The translations under genes and the position numbers were made by a program. The notes under the pieces are model-generated. The model saw only the letters and a list, made by a program, of their open reading frames with translations. It searched no databases and was not told where the DNA came from. Below, one piece after another: positions 1 to 15,000 of a stretch of 64,000 nt of DNA; the stretch's first letter is position 1, and every line of letters starts with the position of its first letter. Origin of the DNA: Vanilla planifolia (taxonomy: Eukaryota; Streptophyta; Magnoliopsida; Asparagales; Orchidaceae); assembly GCA_023846275.1 (NCBI GenBank), contig CM043870.1, forward strand, positions 1,921,527 to 1,985,526, read 5' to 3'.

Positions 1-84
1 AATTTTAAAAAATTGTTAAAAATTAGAATAAGAGATGCAATAGTAAATTAGGAAAATTTAACAAAGTTAACATGGTAAACTCAC
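1..84 (-). other. Start of the next SMG1 intron
   Basis: This AT-rich stretch lies directly downstream of the exon 8 donor. Stops appear soon after the splice site. No exon is visible before the window edge. Confidence 0.75.
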
Positions 85-3000
85 GTGCAAAAGATTGATA
101 TGAATTATCTAAAAGTGTGAGGGCAATCAAGTTAGATTGTTTCAATGTATGGGAATCATCTAGAACTCGTCCAGCCTTCGTCTCTTCATTTGTCCAGAAA
201 AAACTTTCTCTGGATGCTTCAAACTCAATAACATATGTGCAGAACTTAATAATATCAGAAGCCTGTTCATGGGCCTTCCACAGCAACTTCTTTCGCCTCA
301 ACAGATGATCATGGAATTCAGAAGGGATTCCCAAACGGGTGGTTGAGGAATTACCACTTCCTACAATATTTGGACCAGCATAAGCCCATCCCAATGCCCT
401 TTCAATTTGACCTTCCGCTGAAGTAGAAGTCTTCTCAAAAGTTTGCAGATACTCTAAAGATCCAGCCATAGAAGATATGGAAGACTGCATTTTTTCCAAC
501 AAGGTCGACCTGTTGGTTTTTAAAGCCAAGCAAGCAAGCTTGTTATCACCAAAAGCATTTTGCAGATAAACCTTGGTATTTAATACCTGTGGTACAGTTT
601 TTTCATGCAGCCATTCAATCCGAAAGATTTCCAATACGATTTTGTAAAGAGCTTCTGTCCGCTGTTTAACATGTTCCTTCATAGCATTTGCTGCTGACCT
701 CGCAGCCCTGGCATTCTCCTGTGCAATACAGTATTCTTCAAGCACAAGTCTAACACTTCTTAGAGGCTCAGAGTTATCCATTGTCATCTTATAATTAAAG
801 TCATTTTTTGCTTCAATCATTTGACAGAGATTCTCATCAACTCTGTCTAGCTGTGCCAAGAGAGCCAGGATTACCTTTTCTTTCAGGTACTGACAGTGAT
901 ATTTTTGCAAATGCACCTCAAGCTTTTTTCTGAAGACACTGCTCAGTTGATAAAGACCAAGGCTATGATTAAAAGACGCCGATACATCAAATATGAAAGA
1001 ATTAATGATAGAATCTACAATTCCAACTTTCCAAATGAACAACGAATGCTTCTTTATTATGCAAGGAAACCTCCATACTGATTCGGAAAGTGAAAAACCT
1101 GATTTAGCCAAATCGGAGAGTGTATGTAAAGGTTCATTTAAGTAAGAATCTGAAGAGAGATATGATGATAGCAATATATCAATAGATTCCAGCTCTGTGA
1201 ATGGCTTTACCAATGCAGCAAGGAAGGAGTTGCTCCTTCTCGATTGTGATGCTCCATTTGGTTCTATGTCTACCAAGGATGAGAAATACCCTTCTAAAGA
1301 AGCCAGTGAATTCATAATACTTGCATCTATCCTTGCTAGAGCAGCAATCCTCACATCTTTTTGGTTCCATGACTGATGGAGTTGTTCAAGCTGTGTTCGA
1401 CATGACTCAACTTGATTTGCTAGCTCTTCAGCCTCCTCCCAAGACAAATGATCACGATCCCTAGAAGCAGCTTCTTGAAGAGCCAACTGTTGCTCTGTGA
1501 TGATTTCAACCTTCATGAAATAACTCTTTTCTAGCTCCATCAAGGATTCTCTCTCTAGCTCCACCTCAACAAGTTTTTGTAGTGCTGTATCAATGGAACC
1601 TCGGATCTGAGAAAGCGATGCAAGAGTTTCCATCACTTCGGTATTGCAAAAGACAAATGCCTCAATTATCTCCGTTAGAACACATTCAGTATAATTTTCA
1701 AACCACATCTTAACAGAATGCAAAATGACATGAAAATCGGTGGCCGAATCATGCTCAGATGATGATGTCCTACTACAATCAATATTGAAACTAGGTAAAT
1801 CTTTGCCAACAAAATTTTGAACTTCATGTAGAAGCCCTGTAAGCAGTACACATTTTTCAATATGCTCTTCAAGCTCAGTTGAAATAAAGCTAGAATCATT
1901 CAGTGGAGAATCATCTGTTTTCCAGCTAATTCTTTGGCCTGAAACCATGGATATGAACACCAATTTCTCTTTAACATCCTTGAATAGATCATTGACGGCT
2001 ATATTAAGAAGAAACAACAACTCTCCTTTCTTTTCGTGAAGATTCCCTGGCATTCTAAAATCTCTAAAGTCATCTAGGGATGAATCATCTTCTCTGCCAT
2101 CATGGCCTTCAGGCTGCATAAGCTTTGTGAAGGCAGATAGTAGACGCTCTTTGGCTTTTGCTTCAGAATCAGATTCTATCGAGCTCAACAACTTAGAATG
2201 CTCCTTATTAAATGTCTCAATCTTCATGGCGTGCATTTCCAAGCTGCTCAAGAGATCCTGATGCTCTTTCTTAAGCGAGTCAAGAGCAGTCCCTGAGCTA
2301 TTTGCAACAATATCAGCCGCTTGTTTTCTAGCAAGAGAGAGAACATCCGCAGAAGGGTTATTAACTGAGAGTTCCAGAACATGAGCCAAACGGTTCAAGG
2401 GGCTGGTGACAACATAATTCAACGGCAGAATTTGTTGTAAAATCAAAACATACTCATTTAACGCATCAACTGCAGAAGAAAGTTCACTTTCCAACTCTGC
2501 AATGATACGTGATATTTCTCCATCCAAATCAGAACAGTGCGCTTGAGTTGACTCTGGAACTACTGTCAAAGGCACACCCAAAATCAGAACAGCTGATGTC
2601 AAAGAGAGAGAGTCATCCATGCTACCGAGTTTATTGAAAGCTTGGGAATCAAGAAATGAACGACTACGTAGTGCATCAAGTACTCTTCCATGTTCTTCAA
2701 TCCAAGAAGTCACCTCTTGGGCCTTCTCAGTTGCCAGAGACTTTGCTTGTGCATATTCAAGAGCTTGAGCTTCAAAGTATGCCCTAGATTTCTCTGAGAA
2801 AGAAGAAGCCTCAGCTGCTATAGACTTGGCAGTTGTCTCATGCTGCAGAAGCCTGGATCTCTCTTTATCAGCATGATAGAAGATGGCAGACATGACTTCA
2901 AACTCAATTAGCACACCCAAGAATCTCTGAAGTTTTTAATACGAGAAAACATCAGGTAACTAAGATTACAAAATCCCAAAATATGCTTGTTGGCATGAAG

Positions 3001-3090
3001 AAGCTAAATTACATTCCAGATTAGTTACATTCTAACCTTAAGAGCAGATTCTGCAGCTAGCAAAGTAGAAGCAAGAAGATCATGGTGTTC
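85..3090 (-). CDS. SMG1: SMG1 exons 7-8 (insertion between kinase and FATC)
   Basis: Exon 7 (3037-3090) is a 54-nt micro-exon encoding EHHDLLASTLLAAESALK, bounded by TTCGCAG and GTTAGA. Exon 8 (85-2926, 2,842 nt) continues RFLGVLIEFEVMSAIFYHAD. The region is mainly helical, with many Glu/Lys/Leu heptad-like stretches, and is the large insertion that distinguishes SMG1 from other PIKKs. Near its end the motif ALGWAYAGPN and the segment RRKKLLWKAHEQASDIIKFC match conserved SMG1 C-terminal sequence. A 110-bp intron (2927-3036) separates the exons. The donor at 84-83 is GTGAGT, in phase 1. Reading past it gives about 20 unrelated residues and a stop, so that tail is intronic. Confidence 0.88.
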
Positions 3091-6000
3091 CTGCGAAACT
3101 TTTTATTAGTCATCCACAGCATATAAAATATGATTATAAAAAGGAGCATGCCTACTCAACTCACCAGTTTGTGCCACTAAAGTCAGGATCAGTTGAAAAT
3201 AGAAAATCAGCATCATAAAGACGAGGTTATTCTACAGGAAAAGCAAAGTAAAATGGACTAATAATCTCACTTCATGCAACCATTTCTTTAAGCACATGCA
3301 TGCATTGATGAGCAAGAATGTGAAAATCTCCAGTAAACCACTTGGAAAAGCCACCAATTGCTTTCAGGTCCAATACTGGTTCTCTCTTCCTCATTGAAAA
3401 CCTTGCCACAAATACGCTCCATCTGCCACTAATGGGAGGGATCACTCTAAACGCTTATTACTTCCGCCCTCTTCTCCCTTTTTTTTCTTCCTCTTTCCTC
3501 CCCCATCTTCTATGACTATGAGACATTTTTCATTTGTAATATATATGTGTACATACATACATACATACACATATGTGTGTATGTGCTTGTATGTATGTAC
3601 ATATATATCTATATATATATATATATATCATATTATTCTTAATGAAATTTAATTATTTAATGCAAAAAGTTAGGTTGTGATATTAAGATTAATGGAATAT
3701 TTGAATGATTAAGTTTAATAGGATACTTATTACTTTAACGTAATTTATTTGTATTGAACATATGTTGACCTAAATTATACGTTCAGGAAACTCGAGCCAA
3801 CTTTAGTTTGGTTGTGTTGCTCTTAGAAGAGCTTGGGTCTAACTAGTGTATCTCGGGAAAAATTTCCCACACTTTAGAAGATAACATATCTTTAATTATT
3901 AGGAATTCTTTATAGATAAATAGTTTTGGATAAATCATGAATTATGTGTTATTCATACCTACTAAATATTAGTTTTATTCTAGTTATTTATCTTGCACAT
4001 GTTGTAATAGAATAGATTTAAAATACTTACAATTTGAGATTTTTGCATTATTTTGATAGGATAAAGAAAAGAGACATATTAAGACATACTAGGTATTTAC
4101 ATATATCTCTATACATATGAGACACTATTCATATGCAAAGCAATATATATGATAATTATTCATATATAGCAGTAACTATTCATGTGACACCTAAAAATGT
4201 AAGATTTCATTATCAAATCTTAGTCATTAATCCATATTGCCACTATGCTGTAGTTATCAATTACTCGAGACCAACAACTTAAGGCTAGACTCTCAAAACA
4301 AAATCGTCAAGGCCAGACTAGCGAGTTCAAACCCTTGAGACCATCTCTTTTAAGGCCTATTTGTCAAAGATAATAAAACTAAAGATATGTAAGGACCAAA
4401 TGAAAATCTTCCTTCAAGCACAACATATACAATTTCATCATAAAGGCACTAGAGGCATGGAAAAACTCATAGCCATCACTTCAAGTTATGTCAAGTTTGA
4501 TGGTTATAATTAATTTCGTCACATTGTTAATGATTGAATTCTTTACCTTAGCATTTATAATTAATTTGACCATGTAAACAACAATTGATCCCCTAACTAA
4601 CAATTAAGTAATTTTATCACATTAGGAAAACGCTTGTGCCAAACCTTTATTACTGAACGACAATTATAATTCTCCATGTGTGAAAATGCCAATCTAAGGA
4701 ACACTTGACCTCATATCGATGATATTGTAGATTTAGCTGTAGGCTTCAACTGTTTCAGCCTTTTAGATGCTTTTTCTAACTACTATCAAATCAAAATGGC
4801 TAAAAATGATAAGAAAATATCTTTTTTTCATTAGTTTGGAACATTCTGATATATTGTCATACCCTTCGGTTTGAAGAACACAAAAGCAACATAGCAAATG
4901 ATGATGGACTTAGTGTTCCAAAATCAAAGGGTGAGAAACTTGGAGGCCTACAAAGATTATCTCTTAATCAAAAGCAAATTTTTCAACACTCATCATCATG
5001 TTCTAAAAGACATCTTTAAAACTTGCAAGAAATTAAGCATGAGGTATATTTGTTAAAATGCACATTTGGCATGACATCAAAAGAGTTTTTGGGCTTTATG
5101 CTATCTATAAGGGAATACAAGCTAATCCATACAAAGCTATAAATTTAATCAATATGTTGTCCACTAAGACTTATCAAGAAATTCAATGTCTACTTGACCA
5201 AATTATAGGTTTCACCAAATTTATCTTCAAGTCAGAAAACAAATCTCAACCTTTCTTCAAGTGCTTCAAATCCACAATTTTGAATTGAGGATTGCAAGAA
5301 AGTCTCTTAGGAATTAAAAGCATGCCTAACCCAATCTCCAATTCTAATAAACTTAGTGAAAGGGAACCATTGTTCATATACTTTGTTGCATCCAACTAAA
5401 TAGGTGGTTATGTTTTAATTTGAGAGGACAACAGAGTAAAATGCCCAATCTACTACATCTCTCATACTCCAAAAGATGCAAAACTCAAGTATTCTCCCCA
5501 CAAGAAGCTAGCTCTAGCATTAATTATGTCATCTTATCAACTGTAACAATGCTTCCAATCTCATGTTGTTAATGTGATAATTGATCAACTACTAAAGCAC
5601 ATTCTTCGATTGATAGAAGTTTCAGGTACCTTAACAAAAGTGTTATCAAACTCAGTAAATTCAATATCAACTTATTTTCCAATTCATATTTAAAGTTTCA
5701 AGCGATAGCTAATATTTTGATGGAAGGTAATTCTTCCAAAGTTGAACCTTCTTCATTCATGAACACTTGGTAATTATTTTGTGATGGAGCATAAGACAAG
5801 AATTTTGTGGAATTAAAGCAATTCTCATCAACCCAAAGTAAATTAATCTAAAAAGAGCTATTTGAATTGCATTCCATGCCACCAACAATCAAATTGAGTA
5901 TGAAGCATTGATTGTTGGTATAAACTTTATTCTAAAGTTGCAATCAAGAGCCTAAAGGTCTTCAGTGAGATATAGTTAGTAGTCAATCAAATTAGCAAAT

Positions 6001-9000
6001 CATTCAAGATTAAATATTCCATTCTAAATGTATATCAACTACTAGCATGACCTATCCTTCTATAGATAAACCAGCTAAAATTGGTCCAAATTCTTCCACA
6101 ATGTTTCACCATCTTTGAGGAATTAAGCATCATCTTTGTTTGCAAAAAGATAAAATTCTCTGCAAACAAAATTGGGCCCATCATTAGTGCCTCCTCAATG
6201 CTACCTCCAAAAAAATGTTAACATGCATGGATTGTGAAAAACTATATGTCGAGACTTGAACGGATGCTAAGTGGTTCTCCTCTTCGACTAGTTCAAAGTC
6301 CCTTAACATCATACATGTTAAATCATGTGATAAAAGCAGATTCATGACCAAGGGCCCCAATAGGTATTGCTTCGAGGACGAGTCTTCCTTGGGCTCTTAA
6401 GTGAAAATCCTCCAAACTAAGATTTTCCTTATCTTCTTTCATGGGATTTTAGGAGAGTGAGCATCCATTAATTGCTAAAGGACCTCTTCTACTTAGCATC
6501 TCCTCTCTCTCTTAGAGAGCCATTCTCTTTATCTTTTTTTTATGAAAGCAAGTTAGACTATTGTTCCCTTCTTGCAGGGCATCAAGGTCTTGAAATGAAG
6601 AACCAAATTCCTCTTCTTATTTGATATTAAATAGTTGGTAGAAGTATGGAAGAAGAAATTCGACTCTAATTCTCATACCAAAATGATGTGGAGGTGTAGA
6701 TGTGCACAAGCGGCTGACATCGACGACCTAATTGTATGGCTATTGTCGGTTCACGATGGATCTAACCGAGAAGACATGGGAATGAAGTATGGGGTAGTTC
6801 AGTGGTGAGGAGGGCAATGATGGTGTAGTGGTGCGACCTCGCATCAACGAGATTGCCAAAGTTGCAATGCTGATTGGATGGGAGGTTGGTGATGGGATTA
6901 GAGAGTGAGACATGTGAAGGGTACTGGTGACAACAAATGCAAACATCGACAAAGATTCCTATGGTAGCAGTGGAACATGGAATAGAGGAGCAATAGATTT
7001 GTTAGGACAATGGCATCACTAAGTCACAAAGGCTACAAATCTAAGGAGATTGAGCAGATCTACGACAACAAATGTTGGCACTAGTGGAAAAAGGAGTAGC
7101 TCGAAACTGAGTAGGTGGGAGGGGATTCACAAAGGGCACAACATGAATGCGAGAACATGCACGGTCAGAATGCCTTGCAATGGAATGGGAAAAGGGATCA
7201 TGGCGGATAGAGGAAGGCATGAATGCAGCAGTGGTTTGGTGATTGAACTATTTGTGGTGGCCATTAGCAAGATGCATCAAAAAGAATGACCAAAGGTAGT
7301 GAATTGCGGCCATGTGGTTGCTAGTGGCAAGTGGGACAAAAGAGGATGATGGAGACAATGAGAATAAATCCGAATTACAACTTGGAGGAGACAAAGACCA
7401 ATTTATGCCTTCATAAAGGGTACCTCTTCTATGTACATGCACATCATAAAACCTTCTTAGGTTCAAATTAATAGCAAAACTAAAAAAAATCTCTTTTCTT
7501 ATTCCTTAACAATGCTTAAATCTATTAGAAAAAATTCGTAATTGAAATGTACAAAATTGAAACAACCATCAACCTAAAAAATAATAAAATAATAATAAAA
7601 AAGAACAAAAATACAAATGTGTAGGAAGTTACACAAAAACAAACAAAAAAATTATTCTTAGGTCTCATAACTCACCCATTACAAGCCAATATAACTAACT
7701 CAATAAAACCCTTATTTGAAATCTAGTTCACAACCTTTAACAATATAAGACTTCCAACATCCTAGACTCTACTAGACCTGCTTGCAATTATCCTCTGTAT
7801 AAATATTTCTTCAGTTTGTCTTTTAGGCTTGAATGGACCTTTCAACTTTAATCAAGACCCCACAATGAAAACATATCATTGTCCTTAGTTAAGGTATGAA
7901 GAAGGTATCTTGAAGCACTTTCTTCCATCCCTCTTTAAGTAAATGGCCTTGATAAATGATCCTTCAATATCAAGGGCATTGCATTCATTATGCTAGATGC
8001 CATCGTCAATCTTGTGATAAAGATTTAAGCTTGTGCTTTTCATGCCATGAAATTCATTACGAAGTCATTAATTGCCTTGGAAGCAAACTTCAATGACCTA
8101 CAATGAGGATCACTGGTCAGAAAAATCTTAGTCGATGATAACAGAAGATTGACTGGTAAAGTTCACATAATGGTTGGTAGTAGCTCCAGAGGTTTTGTAG
8201 TGACAATTCTCTCAACCCCATCAATATTAGTCAAATGCTTTTAAACATACCATTAGGAGCATATAATTCCATAATAATATCAACAGGCATTGGTCCAATA
8301 TTAATAAAAGTCTAGACAACATATTCTGCTATATGTTTTCATGATGATTTGACAAGAGATCCAAGAGACTTCTAATATGGTAACAAGTATTATCATTGTC
8401 CTTAAATAATCAACAAGAGCAGCATTTGATTACAAAGCATCACATTATTTCATATTTGAGACATTTGCAAAGTGTTTTTCTTTTATTGCATAATTATTCA
8501 ATGCAATATATATAACTTGATGTCGTTAAGGCCATGATTAGAATAATACCAAATTAAAATATTGAATTCTTCAATGACTTAGTCCTTGAAGCCACTCCTA
8601 TATCAAAGCATCATATCAAATAGCTACTATGAAGCTTCAGCCCTTGGAGCCACTCTTGTAACCAAGGTATCATATCGAATAGCTACTATGAAGCTTCAAA
8701 AGTTCAACGTTCAACTGAAGAAATTGCTTGAAAGAGATGTTATTAAACCCAACCTCTAATCTTGAGGAGCTCTAACATTTTTTTAAGAAACTAGATAGTT
8801 GGATAGGTTATGCATCAATTATAGAAAGCTAAACAAAGTGACCATGAAGGACGACAAAAACTCTTCCAAGAATTGATGACTAGTTTGACCAATTGCATGG
8901 CATCCCTATGTTCTCCAAGATTGATCTTCATTTTGGCTACATCAATTAAAGATCAATAAGTAGTATTTACCCAAGGCAACTTTTAGGAACTATTATTACC

Positions 9001-12000
9001 ACTATGATTACTTGGTGATGCCTTTTAAGTTGGCTAATGCTCTAGATATTTCCATGGATTTGATGAATCAAATCCTTAAAATATATTAGAATCATAGATT
9101 TTATTGATGACCATTTGATTTACTATAGGAGCAAACTAGGTAATGCTCAACACTAAACAGATATATTGCAAACTCTTAAGGGAAAATTACTCAAATTGTA
9201 AGCTCAATTCTCCAAATATGAGTTTTGATTACGAGAAATAATTTTTCTCTCACATCATTAGTTGTGTAAGTATGTTTGCTGTCTTATTAGGGTACTTAGG
9301 TCAAGTAATGATGCATTGACTAAGACTGATATTAGTTTCCATAATGCGTTTTATAGGCATATCGTCGAGCAATTTTTCATTATCCTCAGAACTTTATACA
9401 AACTCACTCAGAAATCTATCAAATTTAAGTGACCAATGCTTGTAAGCAAAGTTTTCAGAGGCACAAGCATAGTCTAACATCAACTCTTATACTCAACATC
9501 CCTTTAAGTATTGATCGATTTCAAATCATTGGTGATGTTTAGCATCAAGTTTTGGATTGTATTCTTATGCAACATGATAGAATTGTAGATTACATTCTTA
9601 GATAGCTCAAAATAAATGATTGCTACTATCTTTGTATTACCTTTATAGAATACGACGTGAAGTTTTTACATATCATAAGATCTTAAAGTATATCTTTACC
9701 TAGAAAAAATTAAACTTGACACTAGAGCGATAACTTGAGTTTATGAAAAAATGTGTCTTGGAAATTTAGTATCACCCAAGTAAAATAAATGTTCTTACAT
9801 GTTCTGAGCCAAAAGTCATCAACTGATGCATCTTGGTTGGTCACTAATGGGAAAAATCAATCTTGCTCAAGTTTCATGATTGATGGAGCTAGCAAATTAT
9901 GATTTGGAGATCAATTGTGTGACAAATTCTTAAAGATTTTGCAAGGTTACTATAGAGATGCATTCTACACCCTATCTCCAACTCAAAAAAGCATGAAAAC
10001 GAATAATGAAGCTTTTTTGGTGGTCAATCATGAAGAAGGATGTGATTGACATTGTGATCAAATACTGGACTTTTTTGATGGTCAAAGCAAAGTATCAAAG
10101 GCCCAATAATCTATTCCAACTTCTCCTTAGCATGGAAGTGGGAAGTCATCATCAAGGATTTTGTGGTTTATAATGTGATAATGAAACACAAAATTGAGTC
10201 ACTTTCTACCTATTATACAAACATTTAGTTGATAGATTGGCTAGGACCTAAATGGATACCATTGCATAGCCACACAACGGTCCAACAATTATTGTGTTTG
10301 ATCAAGATGGGAGATTCACCTCCAAAATTTACAAGAAGGTGCAAGAGGCTATGCAATGAAACTAAATTTTGTCACAATATTTCAACCTCAAACCAATGGT
10401 GAGTTGAAGTGTAGCAATCTTCAAACCATTATTCTATACTTAAGAAGCTGGGAAAATTATATAACACTTGTTGAATTAGCCAAAATCAGCATGACACCTT
10501 TTAAGGCACTTTACGGCAAAAGACATGGATTTTCCTATTCTATTTACTATTAGGACTCCAAAAGTTGACGAAGCTAACAAAATCATTCACTTTATTCAAG
10601 AGTGCTTGCGATCCATCAAGGAGGAATATAACAAGCACTTTAACCCAAAGCATTGAGATATTAGCTTCACAATGACAAAAACATATTAAAAAAGGCATCA
10701 CCCATGAGCTATCAAATTTTCCAAGACCAAAAATCTTATCCCACAACTTATCGGCTCACACAAGGTACTAAAAAGAGTAAAGTTGTTTATAATTTGCCTC
10801 TCACACTCAGATTGTATGAGTTTAACAGATGTTCCATGTTTCTTCATTGTAATAGTATAAGCATGATAACGCTAATGCCATTTAGCATTATACATTATTG
10901 TTTCCTAGTAACCTATGTTACATAAAGGAGCTAAAGATCCTTGTTGATCCAGCTTCTTAAACTTTGTTTCATGTTAAACTTTATTACTCTTTATTAGATA
11001 TTATGTTGTCTCATAACTTGTAACACTATCATGTCAGCACACCAAGTATAAAATCGCTTGTACTAAGTTAGTTGAGTAACTAAATTTTTGTGTTTATTTT
11101 TTCAAAAAAAAACTTTGTTAACACTTCTCTCCATTGATGAAGGCATTCTGAAAGCACTATTAAACTAAGGTAACTTGGGAGATCAAAGTATAATTTTTAG
11201 TTAATTAGTTAAGGCATGACTTTGAGACCTAATTAATTTTTAGGTCAAATAACCATATAAATTATATATTACAAAAATGCACTAACTTTGACTAGCCTAG
11301 CTCGAGTCAATCTCTAATTAGCAAGGGGATCACATGTCGTGACCCCATCTTCCAAACATGCTTTTTTTCAATTTAGAAAGATGATGAGGATAAAAACCCA
11401 CTAGCACCATTTTCCCCTCTCATAAATCCCAAGACTGCAGCATTCTCTCCTCCCCCTCCATCCTATATTATTTACCTACTTCCTCATCAATCATGAATAT
11501 CTTTTCTTTTTTTTTTACTGCACACATACACACATATACATACACACACACACACAAAAATATTAGTATGAATTTAATTAAGTTAAGATTAACTAAACAC
11601 TCAAATGATTATGCTTAAGATGCTTTCATCAGTTTTATTCTACTTATTTGTATCCAATGCATGTTGATTAAAATTTTATATTCAAGAAATTCAAATCAAT
11701 CCTAATTCAATTGATTGTATAGACCTTATAAGAACTCAGATCAAACTCATGCAAGTTGAAGTAACTCTTAACTACAAGAGGATAAGCACAACCTATGCTG
11801 TTAGGAGCTCTCCTTAATTAATTTATTTTGGTTAAACCAAGTTTTATATGCTATTCATTCCTATTAAATATTACAACTACTCATTACTAGTCATTTGTTT
11901 TGAATAAGACTATCAGTAATTGGTACAATCTTAAGATTATTACAAGACTCTAATAGGATAAAAAATAAGCCACATTGTCTAACGCTAGTTATTCACATAT

Positions 12001-15000
12001 TTCTCTATGTGAGACACATTGTGAGTATTCATATTAGTTAGTATGATGATTATTTATTGATAGCATTAATCATTCACATAAGACTTATGATGTATATTAA
12101 TATTATATTATTGATAACAAATATATAGTTTATCATATATGTGTAAGACTGTATGTTGAATGTGATGGTCAATAATATAATTTTGATATATATGATTAGT
12201 TAGCTATGTCAACGAGCCCATAGAGATGCAATTTTTCACTCAAGTTGATAATAATGTTCCTTCTAAATTAATGTAAACATGCATGCCAATAGGTTGTTTA
12301 TAAAACTAATTAGTTTTGGTAATCAATGGTGAGGTCCATGACCTTATATGTATTGCATGAACACATTAGACTGATAGATAATATTCATTATGTTCATGAT
12401 ATCATAAATATGATCATTGCATACATTTTTAGTTTGGTAATCCATTCTTTCGAGTGCTTATGATATTTTATGATTTGGCCATGAATCATTTGCACACTTA
12501 TACTACATAAAAATATATTAACTGATAATTGTAAGTGACTTTTGAGAATTCTTTATATATTTTTGCTATCATTATTCATAAAAACTATGAACATGATAAT
12601 ACAGATACTATTCTTGTTTACTTATCATGTTCAAATAATATTATAGAATATAAGTATGTGATTATGTAAATATTTTTATTATCTACCTCATGTGCTCTTG
12701 CCATTCATTATGCATAGTCATACACCATTTTTGTGACATCCAAGATTAATAAGGAGTTTCATGTATTAGTTTTCTTCACAAACTCAAACTTTATTTTTTA
12801 TTTTTTCAAATACAATGCTTGATTAGTGCATTGTCATTGTAGGAGCACCAACAATAGATTATCTTTTAAAAGGATACTTGGGTGTCCTATTATACTATTG
12901 CTTTGTTGATTATCATTTTACATTTGAGTCTTGTTTTAATGATATGTTGTTTCAAAATTCACTACAATAGCACTTATCATTTTATAATGATTAATTATTT
13001 TAAAAGTATTGTCAAATAATTCTAGTGATATATATTCATATAAATAAATATTATTTCCTTTTCATTAATATATACATATATATATTATTTTTTTTATAAT
13101 TCAAAGCCAAATTGCTTTGTCTTGATTTGTGTCAGGTGTTGAAGTTAAATCCAAAACATAATAGTTTGGTTATTGATGTATACCAATTTCTAATCCATGG
13201 TGTGATAATTTTTAAGAAAATAGCAATGATCATATTCGGTACAACATTTCTTCGATTATAATATGCATGCAGCCCTTCAAAGTTTCATGATTATGGATAA
13301 AGTGGCACAACATAAACAGCAGAAGCTTACATCAATAAAGTAAACAATCTTTGTTAATCAATCCTATGTAAATTTATGCTTGCTAGAAAAATTCATGACT
13401 ACTTATTAAGGAAAACTAAATCTTTGTAAAAGGGTTACCTGCAAAGGTACACGAATCTCCTGAAATCTAGAAGCAAATAGACTTAGAGTAACTGCCAGCT
13501 CCATGCCTTTCTTCTCTTCACCAACAATCACTGCTTTGTCATGCGGATCATCTCTTGTCCACTCTACTAAAGGGTCCCAAACAAAGACTTCCAACAACAT
13601 TATAACAATATCTTTATTCTTTCGAAGCAAATTGATGACGGTCTCACAGTTAGCCCGGAAAACACCTTCAACTCCTGTTAGACCCAATGCAGCCTCAATT
13701 GTCTGAGTAAGACGAAAAGGGACAATTTCTGGAATTTTCAATCTCCTCCCTTTATCAAAGCATACATTGTAATCTATATGTACAACTTCACCGCTACAGA
13801 AATCTATAAGAATGTTATCAAGATGTCGATCCCCAAGACCAACAACATGACCAATAATGCTCATAGCTGCTACGCTACCAGAGAATCTGCAAATAGAAAT
13901 TGTTATTTAGCTCAACCTTAATGCAAATTTAACAGCAAATATTTGCACAAAAACTGGCCCCAAAAAATATTGGTCTATTTCATGTGTTGCTCTTGTAGCC
14001 ATATCCTTATGCGTGTAGGCATGCTTAACACAAAAGCTAAGGCACAAATTATATGTTAAAAAAAATGTTCAACAAAAAATTCCAAAGATACAGAAGAACA
14101 TTTGGCAGGCTAATTCAGAGCATCTTCATCAGGAAATGGTGCTATATAGATATCAAAGTAACAAAACTATTCCAAACACACATGGCAAGCAATATTGAAG
14201 TAAAGGTCTTAATAAACTAATAAAAAAAAGCCATTTATATGAAAAATAAACATATAAACAATCAATGAAATTACCTCCTTATCTTCGAATGAAAAGATTT
14301 AAATCCTTCACTAGCACACCACAATTCCTGCCAAAGAAGTTGTCTTGGAGTTTCTTGCATGAGATCCAAGAGAACCGTTCTTTTAACTTCATGTGGCCAG
14401 TCCCTTCTAGAGACCACTCTTCGAATACCCTTTTCTTTGAGTGCAGGAATGATTTTTCCATAAAACATGTCACTTGGACGAAGAACTGCTGGAACAGGAT
14501 TAGAATTCATACCACCATTTGAATATAACTGAGAAAACTGGTTACGATTTTGCCAAGACTTGTAAACACTATAAATGCTTGTCACCTTCTCTACCCATTG
14601 GATAAGTCCAGCTTGACCACTGATTGGGGTCACAGAGTAATAACGTACCCCAAGAGATTGGCCAAGGCCATCAGCTGATGATGCAAAGCAACAATTAATT
14701 GCCTGTAAAAGTTGCATGATTCGTGCATCAAGACGCAAATCTTCTCTACCCTTAAGAAGATAGGTATACTTTTGACCATCTGAACCTAGCAAAACAAGCT
14801 TTTTTGGTCTTGTTTTTGTTGACAGAAGCCCTACCTGTTCATTGAATGAAGATACTGTAATAATTCCCCGAAAATCAGTAAAACATCCATTGGTGTCCAG
14901 AATTGTGGATTGTCTCTCAAGACCAGGCATTGGAACACTAGAAGATGAAAGCAATGCCAAATTTGGAGCCACCTCACTAAGGCAGATGGATGACGTTCTC

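Larger units (their letters stand above)
3091..13438 (-). other. 10.3-kb SMG1 intron 6 filled with decayed LTR retroelements
   Basis: Kinase exon 6 ends in CAG and micro-exon 7 begins with GAA, both in phase 0, and the joined protein (IRVPLQ then EHHDLLAST) has no gap relative to the family. The whole interval is therefore one intron. It holds two copies of an LTR-like repeat and the remains of two different Ty3/gypsy polyproteins, all in plus orientation, antisense to the host gene. Confidence 0.8.

Noticed and set aside
3549..3600. Palindrome GTACATACATAC...GTATGTATGTAC
   Set aside because: It is a simple-sequence CATA/TATG run with its mirror; a chance foldback in low-complexity DNA.
3091..13438. 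Endogenous pararetrovirus
   Set aside because: The reverse-transcriptase fragments are followed by RNase H and integrase in Ty3/gypsy order, and no movement-protein or coat-type region was recognised.
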